DNA from: Nesterenkonia sp. E16_10
GTDB lineage: Bacteria; Actinomycetota; Actinomycetes; Actinomycetales; Micrococcaceae
Length of the DNA: 64,000 nt
Direction of reading: 5' to 3'
Assembly: GCF_017347085.1 (NCBI RefSeq)
Contig: NZ_JADPSA010000016.1
Span: 62,001 to 126,000 of the forward strand
Shown piece by piece: positions 24,207-33,610 of this stretch (within the stretch, counting starts at the first letter, position 1; each line of letters starts with the position of its first letter). The position numbers and the translations under genes are program-made. A model generated the notes under the pieces. That model had not been told where the DNA came from. It made no database searches and was given only the letters and a program-made list of their open reading frames with translations.

Positions 24207-25889
24207 TTGGCAGCACAGCGCCTCATCACTCCACCGAAACTACGCCGCGGCACCCTGCGCACGGTCGCTCTGGGCGGCCTGGGGGAGGTCGGGCGCAACA
24301 TGACGGTCTTCGAGATCGGCGGCAAGCTGCTGATCGTCGACTGTGGCGTGCTGTTCCCCGAAGAGGAACAGCCCGGCGTTGACCTGATCCTTCCTGACTT
24401 CAGCTATATCGAGAACCGCCTCGACGACGTCGTCGGCCTGGTGCTCACCCACGGCCACGAGGATCACATCGGCGCCGTCCCGTACCTGTTGCGCAAGAAG
24501 CCCGACATCCCCCTGATCGGCTCCACCCTGACCCTGGCCTTCATCGAGGCCAAGCTCACCGAGCACCGGATCAAGCCCTACACCCTCGAGGTCAAAGAGG
24601 GCGACGTCGAGGACTTCGGTCCCTTCCAGTGCGAGTTCGTCGCGGTCAACCACTCCATCCCGGACGCGCTGGCGGTGTTCATCCGAACCGAAGCCGGTTC
24701 GGTGCTGCACACCGGTGACTTCAAGATGGACCAGCTTCCGCTGGACGGGCGGATCACCGACCTGCGCCACTTCGCGAAGCTCGGCGAAGAGGGCGTGGAC
24801 CTGTTCCTCACCGACTCCACCAACGCCGATGTCCCCGGCTTCACCACTCCGGAGAAGGAGATCGGTCCGACCCTGGACCAGCTCTTCGGCACCTCCAACC
24901 GGCGGATCATCGTCGCGTCCTTCTCCTCCCACGTGCACCGGGTGCAGCAGGTGCTCAACGCCGCCCACGCGCACAACCGCAAGGTCGCCTTCGTGGGCCG
25001 CTCGATGGTGCGCAATATGGGCATCGCCTCGAAGCTGGGCTTCCTGGACGTGCCCGAGGGCATCCTGGTGGACATGAAGAAGGTGGACAACTACCCCGAC
25101 TCCGAGGTGGTGCTGATGTCCACCGGTTCGCAGGGCGAGCCGATGGCGGCGCTCTCGCGGATGGCCAACGGCGACCACCCGATCCAGGTGGGTGAGGGTG
25201 ACACCGTCATCCTGGCCTCCTCACTGATCCCGGGCAACGAGAACGCGGTCTTCCGCGTGATCAACGGGCTGCTCAAGCTCGGCACCGACGTGATCCACAA
25301 GGGCACCGCGAAGGTCCACGTCTCCGGGCACGCCTCCGCCGGCGAGCTGCTTTACTGCTACAACATCGTCAAGCCCAAGAACGTGATGCCGGTCCACGGC
25401 GAGACCCGCCACCTGATCGCCAACGGCAAGCTCGCCGAGGACACCGGGGTCCCCAGCGACCGGGTGATCCTCGCCGACGACGGCACCGTGGTGGACCTGC
25501 ACCAGGGCGTGGCGCAGATCGTGGGTCAGGTCGAGTGCGGCTACGTCTACGTGGACGGCTCCTCCATCGGTGAGATCACCGACAACGACCTCAAGGACCG
25601 TCGGGTTCTGGGCGAAGAGGGCTTCATCTCGGTGGTCGTGGTGGTCAACCGGCAGACCGGCAAGATCATCTCCGGTCCCGACATCCACGCCCGCGGTGTG
25701 GCCGAGGAGGATCAGGTCTTCAAGGACATCAAGCCCAAGATCTCCCGCGCGCTCACCGAGGCGATCCAGGACAACAAGGAGCACACCACGCATCAGCTGC
25801 AGCAGATCGTGCGTCGCACCATGGGCTCCTGGGTGGCGCGCAAGCTGCGCCGCAAGCCGATGATCGTCCCGGTGGTCGTCGAGACCTGA
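24207..25889 (+). CDS. rnj: Ribonuclease J
   Basis: A 560-residue metallo-beta-lactamase-fold ribonuclease with endo- and 5'-exonuclease activity in RNA maturation and decay. The zinc motif THGHEDHIGA is near residues 75-84, followed by the beta-CASP region (SSHVHRVQQV, STGSQGEPM, GHASAGE, PVHGE) and a C-terminal dimerisation domain. TTG 24207 is chosen because GAGGAGG lies 9 nt upstream; TTG 24189 has none. The length fits the family (about 555). Confidence 0.94.
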   Translation: MAAQRLITPPKLRRGTLRTVALGGLGEVGRNMTVFEIGGKLLIVDCGVLFPEEEQPGVDLILPDFSYIENRLDDVVGLVLTHGHEDHIGAVPYLLRKKPDIPLIGSTLTLAFIEAKLTEHRIKPYTLEVKEGDVEDFGPFQCEFVAVNHSIPDALAVFIRTEAGSVLHTGDFKMDQLPLDGRITDLRHFAKLGEEGVDLFLTDSTNADVPGFTTPEKEIGPTLDQLFGTSNRRIIVASFSSHVHRVQQVLNAAHAHNRKVAFVGRSMVRNMGIASKLGFLDVPEGILVDMKKVDNYPDSEVVLMSTGSQGEPMAALSRMANGDHPIQVGEGDTVILASSLIPGNENAVFRVINGLLKLGTDVIHKGTAKVHVSGHASAGELLYCYNIVKPKNVMPVHGETRHLIANGKLAEDTGVPSDRVILADDGTVVDLHQGVAQIVGQVECGYVYVDGSSIGEITDNDLKDRRVLGEEGFISVVVVVNRQTGKIISGPDIHARGVAEEDQVFKDIKPKISRALTEAIQDNKEHTTHQLQQIVRRTMGSWVARKLRRKPMIVPVVVET

Positions 25890-25920
25890 TCCCACGTGGA
25901 TCGTCTCCACCCCCCTCACC

Positions 25921-25959
25921 ACGCCGCTGGGCCTCGCATCGCGCGGGGCCCAGCGGCGT
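25921..25959 (+). terminator. Terminator hairpin after rnj
   Basis: A perfect 13-bp stem (25921-25933 with 25947-25959) has a 13-nt loop and lies 31 nt downstream of the rnj stop. Confidence 0.8.
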
Positions 25960-25986
25960 ATCCGGGCCCAATGGCACCGCGGGTGC

Positions 25987-26027
25987 CCCTGGTCCCGGGG
26001 GAGCCCGCAGCCTCCCCGGGACCAGGG
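25987..26027. terminator. Second strong hairpin upstream of ftsK
   Basis: A perfect 14-bp stem (25987-26000 with 26014-26027) around a 13-nt loop, 27 nt after the first hairpin and 53 nt before the ftsK -10. It may insulate ftsK from read-through. Confidence 0.7.
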
Positions 26028-26079
26028 CCTGGCCCGGGTGAAAGGTGTGCCGATCGGTGACCGGACCCGGCATCGAGGG

Positions 26080-26085
26080 TAGGTT
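26080..26085 (+). promoter_or_regulatory. -10 TAGGTT for ftsK (leaderless)
   Basis: TAGGTT ends 7 nt before ATG 26093. A GTGACC about 17 nt upstream could be a weak -35. Confidence 0.5.
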
Positions 26086-26092
26086 AGCTTCT

Positions 26093-29000
26093 ATGGCGAC
26101 ACGTACTTCCCCCGCTCGAGCCGCCAGCACCAAAGGAAGCAAGACCTCCAAGAGTGCATCCGGCCGCGCGACGACGTCGAAGAATTCCTCCAACCCACCA
26201 GCAGAGGCCCCTCGCGGGAACCTGCTGGCCTCCGCCGCGCGCGGCTTCTGGCTGGCCCTGGCCACGCCTGTGGCCTCTGCCGTGCGCGGGATCGGGCGGC
26301 AGGTGAAGGTTCATCCCGATGATCGCCGCGACGGCGCCGGGCTGGTGTTCTTCCTGCTCGCGCTGCTCACCGCGGTGGTCGACTGGTGGGGGGCCCGCGC
26401 CCTGGATCACTGGGCGCTGAACCTGGTGCACACCTCCACGGCAGGCACCTTCGGCTGGGCCTCGGTGATCCTGCCGCTGATCCTGTTCATCGCCGCGGTG
26501 CGCTACTTCCGCGCACCCCAGGACCACTCCAGCAACGCCCGGATCGCCGCGGGCAGCGCGATCATCCTGGTCGCCTCCGCCGGTGTGGTGCACCTGGCCA
26601 ATGGCCTGCCCAGCATCAACGAGGCCTTCACCGTCGGCGAGGACGGCAGCTTCACCGCGCTGCTGAACTCCGGAGGAGTCATCGGCTACCTGGTCAGCGT
26701 CCCGCTGGCCTCCCTGGTGACCGTCTACCCGGTCTGGGCGCTGCTGATCCTCGCGCTGCTCTCGGGACTGCTGGTCCTCACCGACACTCCGCTGCGCCGA
26801 GTGCCCGACCGGGTCGCCGTCGCCAAGAGCTTCCTCGTCGGGGAGCGCCGCGAACCGCTGGAAGATCCGAATCTGCCCAGCGGCGGGGCTGCCCAGCAGT
26901 CCGCACCGGCGCAGAAGTCCGGGTCGAGGTCCGGGTCGAGGTCTGCGGCCGCCGCAGCGCCCGCCGCCCCCTCCAGCTCCGAGGACGACGCCGCGGCCCG
27001 CCCGCTCCGCACCCCGCGCCACGCCGAGGACGGCTCCGCCGAGGGCCACACCAAGAAGTCTCTGCTCTCGAAGATCATGGGCTCCAAGCAGGACTCCGAG
27101 GACTCCGACATCGAGTCCTTCGGCCACGAGGACCCCGAGTCGAAGCGAGCCACCGAGGGAGCCTATGAGGACCCGGTGCTCGAGGAGTCCGAGTCCTCCA
27201 GCTCCCCGGCCGTGCCTGCCGGGGTGCGTCGCCCCACCGCCCAGGAGCGCGCCATCCAGCGCGCCCGGGACAAGGCTGACACCGCCGCAGCCCAGGCGGC
27301 CCCTGCCGCGGCAGCGGCTCCTGCCGTGCCGCCGTCGGGCGTTCCGTCCTCCGCCGCACTCAAGCGCAACCCCGACCCCGAGGCGCCCGCCCCGGCCGCC
27401 GCCATGCCGGTGCGCTCCGAGCAGCTCACCCTCGGTGGCGACGTCACCTACACCTTGCCGGAGCAGGGTCTGCTGCCCTCGGGCCCGCCGGCCAAGGAGC
27501 ACACCGCCGCCAACGATGAGATCGTCCACGCGCTGAACCAGACCTTCCAGCAGTTCAAGGTCGAGGCCCAGGTCACCGGGTTCTCCCGCGGTCCCACCGT
27601 CACCCGCTACGAGGTGGAGCTGGTCCCGGGCACCAAGGTGGAGAAGGTCACCGGTCTGGAGAAGAACATCTCCCTTGCCGTGGCCTCCAACGAGGTCCGG
27701 ATCCTTTCCCCGATCCCGGGCAAATCCGCCATCGGCATCGAGATCCCGAACAAGGACAAGGAAGTCGTCGCCCTGGGCGACGTGCTGCGTTCCAACGCTG
27801 CCCGCAAGACCGAGCACCCGATGGTCATGGGTGTCGGCAAGGATGTGGAGGGTGGGTTCGTCGTCGCGAACCTGGCGAAGATGCCGCACCTGCTCGTCGC
27901 CGGCGCCACCGGTGCGGGCAAGTCGGCCTTCGTGAACTCCATGGTCACCTCGATCCTCATGCGAGCCACCCCCGATGAGGTGCGCCTGGTCATGGTGGAC
28001 CCCAAGCGGGTGGAGCTCACCGCCTACGAAGGTGTCCCACACCTGGTCACCCCGATCATCACCGACGCCAAGAAGGCCGCCGAGGCGCTGCAGTGGGTGG
28101 TCAAGGAGATGGACAACCGCTACGACGACCTCGCCCACTTCGGCTATAAGCATGTCGATGACTTCAACAAGGCCGTGCGCAACGGCGCGATCCAGCTGCC
28201 CCCGGACTCCAAGCGCGACCTGCGCCCCTATCCGTACCTGCTGGTGATCGTCGACGAGCTCGCCGACCTGATGATGGTGGCCCCGCGCGACGTCGAAGAC
28301 TCGATCGTGCGCATCACCCAGCTCGCCCGCGCCGCCGGCATCCACCTGGTGCTGGCTACCCAGCGTCCCTCGGTCAACGTGGTCACCGGCCTGATCAAGG
28401 CGAACATCCCCTCCCGGATGGCCTTCGCGACTTCCTCCTCCACCGACTCCCGCGTGGTGCTGGACTCGGTGGGTGCCGAGAAGCTGCTCGGACAGGGCGA
28501 CGCCCTGTTCCTGCCCGCCGGCCGGCCCAACCCGATGCGCGTGCAGGGTGCCTGGGTCAACGACTCCGAGGTTCACGCGGTGGTCGAGCACGTGAAGTCC
28601 CAGCTCAAGGCCCAGTACCGCGAAGACGTGGTCCCCGAGAAGGTCTCCAAGAAGATCGACGAGGACATCGGCGACGATCTCGACGTGCTCCTGCAGGCCA
28701 CCGAACTCGTGGTGACCACGCAGTTCGGCTCCACCTCGATGCTCCAGCGCAAGCTGCGCGTGGGCTTCGCGAAGGCGGGTCGCCTGATGGACCTCATGGA
28801 ATCCCGCGGTGTGGTCAGCGCGTCCGAGGGCTCCAAGGCCCGTGACGTGCTGGTCGCCCCGGAGGAGCTTCCCGGTCTGCTGGCCATGATGCGCGGCGAG
28901 GAGCCGCGCGCGGCGGCGCCCAGCGAGGACGCCCCGGAGGCCTATGACAACACCGGCATCGAATACGAGCCGGGCCAGTCGGTGCAGACCGCGCCCAGCG

Positions 29001-29464
29001 GGATCGTCGGCGGCGCAGCTCAAGGTGCTCCCACCGCCCCGAGCCCCGCACCGGCCGCAGGGCCCGGTTCTGCGGCTCCCGGCTATGCAGCGGTCTCCTC
29101 GGCCTCTGCCGTCTCTGGCGCCTCGGCCCCGTCCGGTTATTCGCCGGTCTCGGCCGTCTCGGCGCTCTCGGCGGATTCGGCACCAGACCCGGTGGGCTAC
29201 CCCGCCACCCAGCCCACCCAGGTCCAGCAGGTCCAGGCGCGCGAGGTCGAGGACTACGCCGCACGCCGCGGCGCGGAGCCCACGCAGACCGAACCCACCC
29301 AGGCCGTCGGTCAGCGCCAGGTCAGCCGGGCCTCGCTCTCCAGCGCCGATCTGATCGCCCGCGATCTCGCCGAACGCACCGCGGCCCTGCCCGAGGCGAG
29401 GGACTATCATGACGGGCACGACTCCACGTCCGGCGAGGACATGTGGGAACTGACCGGACGCTGA
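26093..29464 (+). CDS. ftsK: DNA translocase FtsK
   Basis: A 1123-residue septal DNA translocase for chromosome segregation. Four or five membrane helices lie in about residues 82-232. An Ala/Pro/Ser/Glu-rich linker runs to about residue 430. The motor has Walker A GATGAGKS near residues 603-610 and Walker [13 protein letters not shown]. The winged-helix gamma domain (about 866-930, [21 protein letters not shown]) reads KOPS sites. A low-complexity tail of nearly 200 residues follows the gamma domain, which is unusual because gamma is normally near the C-terminus. It is followed by pgsA after 7 nt. Confidence 0.95.
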   Translation: MATRTSPARAASTKGSKTSKSASGRATTSKNSSNPPAEAPRGNLLASAARGFWLALATPVASAVRGIGRQVKVHPDDRRDGAGLVFFLLALLTAVVDWWGARALDHWALNLVHTSTAGTFGWASVILPLILFIAAVRYFRAPQDHSSNARIAAGSAIILVASAGVVHLANGLPSINEAFTVGEDGSFTALLNSGGVIGYLVSVPLASLVTVYPVWALLILALLSGLLVLTDTPLRRVPDRVAVAKSFLVGERREPLEDPNLPSGGAAQQSAPAQKSGSRSGSRSAAAAAPAAPSSSEDDAAARPLRTPRHAEDGSAEGHTKKSLLSKIMGSKQDSEDSDIESFGHEDPESKRATEGAYEDPVLEESESSSSPAVPAGVRRPTAQERAIQRARDKADTAAAQAAPAAAAAPAVPPSGVPSSAALKRNPDPEAPAPAAAMPVRSEQLTLGGDVTYTLPEQGLLPSGPPAKEHTAANDEIVHALNQTFQQFKVEAQVTGFSRGPTVTRYEVELVPGTKVEKVTGLEKNISLAVASNEVRILSPIPGKSAIGIEIPNKDKEVVALGDVLRSNAARKTEHPMVMGVGKDVEGGFVVANLAKMPHLLVAGATGAGKSAFVNSMVTSILMRATPDEVRLVMVDPKRVELTAYEGVPHLVTPIITDAKKAAEALQWVVKEMDNRYDDLAHFGYKHVDDFNKAVRNGAIQLPPDSKRDLRPYPYLLVIVDELADLMMVAPRDVEDSIVRITQLARAAGIHLVLATQRPSVNVVTGLIKANIPSRMAFATSSSTDSRVVLDSVGAEKLLGQGDALFLPAGRPNPMRVQGAWVNDSEVHAVVEHVKSQLKAQYREDVVPEKVSKKIDEDIGDDLDVLLQATELVVTTQFGSTSMLQRKLRVGFAKAGRLMDLMESRGVVSASEGSKARDVLVAPEELPGLLAMMRGEEPRAAAPSEDAPEAYDNTGIEYEPGQSVQTAPSGIVGGAAQGAPTAPSPAPAAGPGSAAPGYAAVSSASAVSGASAPSGYSPVSAVSALSADSAPDPVGYPATQPTQVQQVQAREVEDYAARRGAEPTQTEPTQAVGQRQVSRASLSSADLIARDLAERTAALPEARDYHDGHDSTSGEDMWELTGR

Positions 29465-29471
29465 GAGACTC

Positions 29472-30164
29472 ATGACTGACACACCGCGTGAACCAGCTGC
29501 ACAGACCGGGCCACCGGTCGAACCGCCGCTGCTCAATATCGCCAACATCCTGACCATGCTCCGCATCGCGCTCGTCCCGGTCTTCATCTGGTTCCTGGTG
29601 CTCGACGCCCAGGGAGAGGTGTTCGGCGGCTCCGGGGAGGCGACCAACGGCGGCTGGCGCTGGGCTGCGGCCGGGGTGTTCGCCCTTGCGGTGCTCACCG
29701 ACAAGATCGACGGCGATCTCGCTCGATCTCGGAACCTGGTCACCGACTTCGGCAAGATCGCCGATCCGATCGCCGACAAGCTGCTGATCGGTGCGGGCCT
29801 GGTCATGCTCTCGCTGCTCGGGGAGCTGCCCTGGTGGGTCACCCTGGTGATCCTGGCCCGCGAGCTCGGTGTCACGGTGCTGCGCATGGTCGTGATCCGT
29901 TATGGGGTGATGCCGGCCTCCCGCGGCGGCAAGCTCAAGACCGTGCTGCAGTCCGCAGGCCTGCTGCTGATGCTGCTGCCGCTGGTGGTCATCGCCACCT
30001 GGCTCGCCGACGTCGCGTTCTGGATCATGATCCTCGCCCTGGTCGTCACCGTGGTCACCGGCGTGGACTACCTGATCTCCGCGATCCGGATGCGCCGCCG
30101 AGTGCGGGCGGACCGCGCCGCCCCGCAATCTGAGGATCCGCTCCGGGGCCGCGATCATGACTGA
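29472..30164 (+). CDS. pgsA: CDP-diacylglycerol-glycerol-3-phosphate 3-phosphatidyltransferase
   Basis: A 230-residue integral membrane enzyme making phosphatidylglycerol-phosphate. The CDP-alcohol phosphotransferase motif is complete (IDGDLAR, then G-x3-D-x3-D in FGKIADPIADK, about residues 77-100). Several hydrophobic helices flank it. It lies 7 nt after ftsK and overlaps cinA by 8 nt, a conserved actinobacterial trio with clgR. Confidence 0.93.
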   Translation: MTDTPREPAAQTGPPVEPPLLNIANILTMLRIALVPVFIWFLVLDAQGEVFGGSGEATNGGWRWAAAGVFALAVLTDKIDGDLARSRNLVTDFGKIADPIADKLLIGAGLVMLSLLGELPWWVTLVILARELGVTVLRMVVIRYGVMPASRGGKLKTVLQSAGLLLMLLPLVVIATWLADVAFWIMILALVVTVVTGVDYLISAIRMRRRVRADRAAPQSEDPLRGRDHD

Positions 30165-30846
30165 TCTCACCCAAGAGCCCGACCCGGCATCTGGCACTGA
30201 GCCCGACCCCGCATCTGGCAAGGTGTCCGGCCGCGCCGGGGAGGTGGCGCGGGCCGCCGAGCGCCGGACGGAGCCGCGCACCATCATCCAGAGCCTGGGT
30301 CACCGCGACCTCACGCTGGCCACCGCCGAGTCGCTGACCGCCGGCGGCCTGTCCTCCCGCATCGCCGAGGTGCCCGGCACCTCGGTGGCGCTGCTGGGCG
30401 GCGTGGTCGCCTATTCCAGCGCCGTAAAGCGTAATGTTCTCGACGTCGATGCGCAGCTTCTCGAGGATCGCGGGGCCGTGGACCCGGACGTCGCGGCAGC
30501 CATGGCGCGCGGCGTCGCGTCCGTGACCGGAGCCGATATCGGCATCGCCACGACCGGTGTGGCCGGCCCCGAGCCGCATGAGGGCAAGGACGTGGGCACC
30601 GTGTACCTGGGCCTGGCCTGCAGAAAGACCTCTGCCGAGCGGCTCGGACTGCACCTGCCCGCCGGTGCCGAACCTGCCGCGGCAGGGCTGAACCCGGAGG
30701 ACGCCCAGACCTGGCTCTCCGGCTCCCTGCTGCTGGACCTCCACGGTGATCGCGCGGAGATCCGGGCAGCCTCGGTCGAGGGCGCATTGAAGCTCGTCGA
30801 AGACTTCTTGCGGACCGAACCTCACGGCATCGGGGATCGCGACTAG
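30157..30846 (+). CDS. cinA: CinA C-terminal domain protein / nicotinamide-nucleotide amidohydrolase
   Basis: A 229-residue PncC-type protein carrying only the CinA C-terminal domain, which deamidates nicotinamide mononucleotide in pyridine-nucleotide recycling. TAESLTAGGLSSRIAEVPG, GGVVAYSSAVKRNVL and IATTGVAGPEP are present. An N-terminal tail of about 40 residues contains a duplicated Asp-Pro-Ala-Ser-Gly block. An insert near residues 160-190 makes it longer than the usual 160-170. Its TAG stop doubles as the first bases of a TAGAGT -10 for the next gene. Confidence 0.9.
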   Translation: MTDLTQEPDPASGTEPDPASGKVSGRAGEVARAAERRTEPRTIIQSLGHRDLTLATAESLTAGGLSSRIAEVPGTSVALLGGVVAYSSAVKRNVLDVDAQLLEDRGAVDPDVAAAMARGVASVTGADIGIATTGVAGPEPHEGKDVGTVYLGLACRKTSAERLGLHLPAGAEPAAAGLNPEDAQTWLSGSLLLDLHGDRAEIRAASVEGALKLVEDFLRTEPHGIGDRD

Positions 30847-30849
30847 AGT
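30844..30849 (+). promoter_or_regulatory. -10 TAGAGT overlapping the cinA stop, promoter of the ClgR-type gene
   Basis: The hexamer begins with the cinA stop codon TAG. Transcription from here would give a leader of about 85 nt containing an AGGTACCT palindrome before the regulator's ribosome site. Confidence 0.4.
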
Positions 30850-30940
30850 AGGAGCGTAGGTACCTTCAGCCGCCCCGGGAAGAAAACACCTGCGAAGACC
30901 GTTGATGACAGGTGGAACATACCGAAAGAGGAGTGAGTCC

Positions 30941-31387
30941 ATGGTGAGACAACCAGTCACCGTCAACGGCGTGACCCGTTGGAAAGATATGGACGTCGAC
31001 GGCGTCGCCACGACCCAGCCGCGAGAGTCCAAGGGCGTGGTCCTGCGCCAAGAGATCGGTGACGTCCTGCGCAGCATCCGTCAGGCCGAGGGCCGCACCC
31101 TGCGCGATGTCTCTCATGATGCGCGAGTGTCCCTGGGCTACCTCTCCGAGGTGGAGCGCGGACAGAAGGAAGCCTCTTCGGAGCTGCTGGCCTCGATCTG
31201 CTCGGCACTCGAGGTGCCCCTCTCCACGATGCTCTCCCAGGTCGCGGAGCGCATCGCCACCGCCGAGGGCCTGCATGTCCCCGACACCGTACCTACCGAG
31301 TTCCAGCGCGAGTTCGGCGGCGGTGTCGTCCCGGACCGGGTGCCCGACGCACTGACCCGAGAAGAACTCGCCCGCAGCGGGTCCTGA
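30941..31387 (+). CDS. clgR: ClgR-type XRE-family regulator
   Basis: A 148-residue protein with a Cro/C1 helix-turn-helix ([39 protein letters not shown]) and a C-terminal tail with [19 protein letters not shown]. Position after pgsA-cinA and the HTH sequence fit ClgR, the actinobacterial activator of clp protease genes and other stress genes. The start at 30941 has AAGAGGAG about 8 nt upstream. In other actinobacteria ClgR is itself degraded by Clp; I cannot judge from sequence whether the C-terminus here acts as a degron. Confidence 0.88.
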   Translation: MVRQPVTVNGVTRWKDMDVDGVATTQPRESKGVVLRQEIGDVLRSIRQAEGRTLRDVSHDARVSLGYLSEVERGQKEASSELLASICSALEVPLSTMLSQVAERIATAEGLHVPDTVPTEFQREFGGGVVPDRVPDALTREELARSGS

Positions 31388-31483
31388 GGGCTTTACACCG
31401 GAGCCGTATGGGTCCGCCCGGCATGAGCGAGCAAGAAGACGACTGACCGAAGCCGTCTGCGAACAGGCCGAGACTCAGCATCG

Positions 31484-31509
31484 GAGGGCTGCCCTATAGG
31501 GCGGCCCTC
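31484..31509 (+). terminator. Terminator hairpin after the ClgR-type gene
   Basis: GAGGGC (31484-31489) pairs with GCCCTC (31504-31509) around an inner GCCCT/AGGGC stem with one T-G apposition. A T/C-rich run follows and leads into the next promoter. Confidence 0.75.
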
Positions 31510-31520
31510 TTCTGCTGTCT

Positions 31521-31526
31521 TAGACT
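31521..31526 (+). promoter_or_regulatory. -10 TAGACT for the MarR gene (leaderless)
   Basis: TAGACT ends 7 nt before ATG 31534. Confidence 0.5.
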
Positions 31527-31533
31527 GTTGCTC

Positions 31534-32118
31534 ATGGAAAGTTTTGATCGACGCGCGAAGGTCCACGAGCTGGAGCAGGAATTCAACCGACTCTTCGTCC
31601 GGCGACGATTCAACGCCCTGCAGCTGGCGCGCCAGATCGACTCGGAGATCGAGCCGGCCTCCTATTCCGTGCTCGCCACGCTCCAGCAGATGGGCCCGCA
31701 GCGGATGACCGCCATCGCCCGGCACCTGGGGATCGGCAAGCCCACGCTCTCGCGTCAGCTCAGCACCTTGGAGCACCGCGGCTTCGTGGAGAAGGCCACC
31801 GACCCCGCCGACGGTCGGGCACAGATGGTCTCGCTCACCGAGGAGGGCCGCGCCCGCCTGGAGGCTGCCCAGGCAGACCGAGCCGAGCGATACCTGCAGA
31901 TGCTCACCCCCTGGCAGGAGCTGGAGATCCAGACGCTCTCCAAGCTGCTGGCCAAGTTGAACCAGGCCTATACCGACTTCGACGCCGAGCAGGACCCCGC
32001 GCTCACCCAGGGCGCGGAGATCCCAGGAGCAGTGAGCCTCGCCGGGCCCGAAGAGCCCTCGGCCGGATCAGCCGCGCCCCAGGGGACCGCAGACAGCACC
32101 GACAAGAGGATTTCATGA
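31534..32118 (+). CDS. MarR-family transcriptional regulator
   Basis: A 194-residue winged-helix regulator. The MarR core (about residues 10-150) includes PASYSVLATLQQMGPQRMTA, the recognition helix GKPTLSRQLSTLEHRGFVEK and the wing DPADGRAQMVSLTEEG. A disordered acidic tail of about 40 residues follows. It overlaps the DUF3046 gene by ATGA. Ligand and targets are not evident. Confidence 0.9.
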   Translation: MESFDRRAKVHELEQEFNRLFVRRRFNALQLARQIDSEIEPASYSVLATLQQMGPQRMTAIARHLGIGKPTLSRQLSTLEHRGFVEKATDPADGRAQMVSLTEEGRARLEAAQADRAERYLQMLTPWQELEIQTLSKLLAKLNQAYTDFDAEQDPALTQGAEIPGAVSLAGPEEPSAGSAAPQGTADSTDKRIS

Positions 32119-32333
32119 GAGAAAGTCGATTCTGGTTCCTCATGGAGGGCGAGTTCGGACCGAACTATGCCCACGTGCTCGCCGACTCACTGGTGCTGAG
32201 CCAGTATCAGCTGACGGTGAAGTCCGCGCTGCAGGCCGGAGTGAGTCCCCGCGACGTCTGGGACGCCGTGTGTGACCAGCAGGATGTGCCTGCTGATCGG
32301 CGGCTCGGACGGGACATCGCGCCCAAGAGCTGA
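32115..32333 (+). CDS. DUF3046 family protein
   Basis: A 72-residue small protein of unknown function (MRESRFWFLMEGEFGPNYA; LSQYQLTVKSALQAGVSPRDVWDAVC). DUF3046 members regularly sit just upstream of recA in actinobacteria, as here. Overlap with the MarR gene implies co-expression. Confidence 0.9.
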   Translation: MRESRFWFLMEGEFGPNYAHVLADSLVLSQYQLTVKSALQAGVSPRDVWDAVCDQQDVPADRRLGRDIAPKS

Positions 32334-32393
32334 GCCGGTCCCCGGAGACGGGGCAGCCGCCGCGAGGACCCGGCCGGACACGCCGGGCGGCAG

Positions 32394-32409
32394 TCGAAGA
32401 TATGTTCGA
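32394..32409. promoter_or_regulatory. LexA (SOS) box of recA
   Basis: TCGAAG-ATAT-GTTCGA matches the actinobacterial LexA consensus TCGAAC-N4-GTTCGA at 11 of 12 arm positions. It overlaps where the -35 of the recA promoter should lie. Confidence 0.8.
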
Positions 32410-32419
32410 TTCGATGCGC

Positions 32420-32425
32420 TAGAGT
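32420..32425 (+). promoter_or_regulatory. -10 TAGAGT of the recA promoter
   Basis: TAGAGT lies 10 bp downstream of the LexA box and about 130 nt before the recA start, implying a leader of about 120 nt. Confidence 0.5.
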
Positions 32426-32554
32426 TTTCCCCAGAGGGCCCGAGCTGCGGAGTCGATCCGGTTGGATGCACATCGTCTGCCCGTGCACGAGGGCATGTCA
32501 GAGGGTCCGCCTAATCTGACACCACATACATACAACGAGTCATCGAGGTGAATC

Positions 32555-33598
32555 ATGGCAGTCAGCAAAGATCGTGAGAAGGCGCTTGAAGCAGCGCTGG
32601 CACAGATCGACAAGCAGTACGGCAAGGGTTCGGTCATGCGTCTGGGTGATGAGACCCGAGCGCCCATCGAGACCATCCCGACCTCCTCGATCGCCATGGA
32701 CGCCGCACTCGGCATCGGCGGCTTCCCCCGCGGCCGTGTCGTAGAGATCTACGGCCCCGAGTCCTCCGGCAAGACGACCGTGGCCCTGCACGCAGTGGCC
32801 AACGCCCAGAAGATGGGCGGCATCGCGGCCTTCATCGACGCCGAGCACGCCCTGGACCCGGTGTACGCCCAGAAGCTGGGTGTGGACACCGACGCGCTGC
32901 TGGTCTCCCAGCCGGACACCGGCGAGCAGGCGCTGGAGATCATGGACATGCTGGTCTCCTCCGGATCGATCGACATCGTCGTGATCGACTCCGTCGCCGC
33001 GCTGGTGCCGCGCGCCGAGATCGAAGGTGAGATGGGCGACTCCCACGTGGGTCTCCAGGCTCGCCTGATGTCGCAGGCGCTGCGCAAGATCGCAGGCCGA
33101 CTCTCGCAGACCAAGACCACCGCAATCTTCATCAACCAGCTGCGCGAAAAGATCGGAGTCTTCTTCGGATCCCCGGAGACCACCTCCGGCGGCAAGGCGC
33201 TGAAGTTCTATGCCTCGGTCCGCGTGGACGTACGCCGCATCGAGACCCTCAAGGAGGGGACCAACGCGGTGGGCAACCGGACGCGCGCCAAGATCGTGAA
33301 GAACAAGATGGCCCCGCCGTTCAAGCAGGCCGAATTCGACATCATCTACGGCGAAGGCATCTCCCGCGAGGGTGGCCTGATCGACGTGGGCGTGGAGAAC
33401 GGTCTGGTGAAGAAGTCCGGCGCATGGTTCACCTACGACGGAGACCAGCTGGGCCAGGGCAAGGAGAAGGCTCGAACCTTCCTCAAGGACAACCCCGATC
33501 TTGCTGATGAGATCGAGCGTCGTATCCGTGAGAAGCTCGGTCTGCTCGCCCCGCTGGAAGAAGAGGGTGGACCCGCGCTGAAGGCCGTCGACGCCTGA
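32555..33598 (+). CDS. recA: Recombinase RecA
   Basis: A 347-residue DNA strand-exchange ATPase and LexA co-protease. Walker [10 protein letters not shown], Walker [12 protein letters not shown], the QALRKIAG L2-proximal region and the [11 protein letters not shown] segment are present, with no intein. The start is preceded by GAGGTGA. It is under an SOS box and followed after 12 nt by recX, its modulator. Confidence 0.98.
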   Translation: MAVSKDREKALEAALAQIDKQYGKGSVMRLGDETRAPIETIPTSSIAMDAALGIGGFPRGRVVEIYGPESSGKTTVALHAVANAQKMGGIAAFIDAEHALDPVYAQKLGVDTDALLVSQPDTGEQALEIMDMLVSSGSIDIVVIDSVAALVPRAEIEGEMGDSHVGLQARLMSQALRKIAGRLSQTKTTAIFINQLREKIGVFFGSPETTSGGKALKFYASVRVDVRRIETLKEGTNAVGNRTRAKIVKNKMAPPFKQAEFDIIYGEGISREGGLIDVGVENGLVKKSGAWFTYDGDQLGQGKEKARTFLKDNPDLADEIERRIREKLGLLAPLEEEGGPALKAVDA

Positions 33599-33610
33599 TA
33601 GGAGGCGACT

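Noticed and set aside
26084-29887. A 1267-codon open frame on the minus strand opposite ftsK and pgsA
   Set aside because: It is the antisense shadow of strongly recognised ftsK codons in high-GC DNA; the translation has no known domain and is dominated by Gly, Arg, His and Val.
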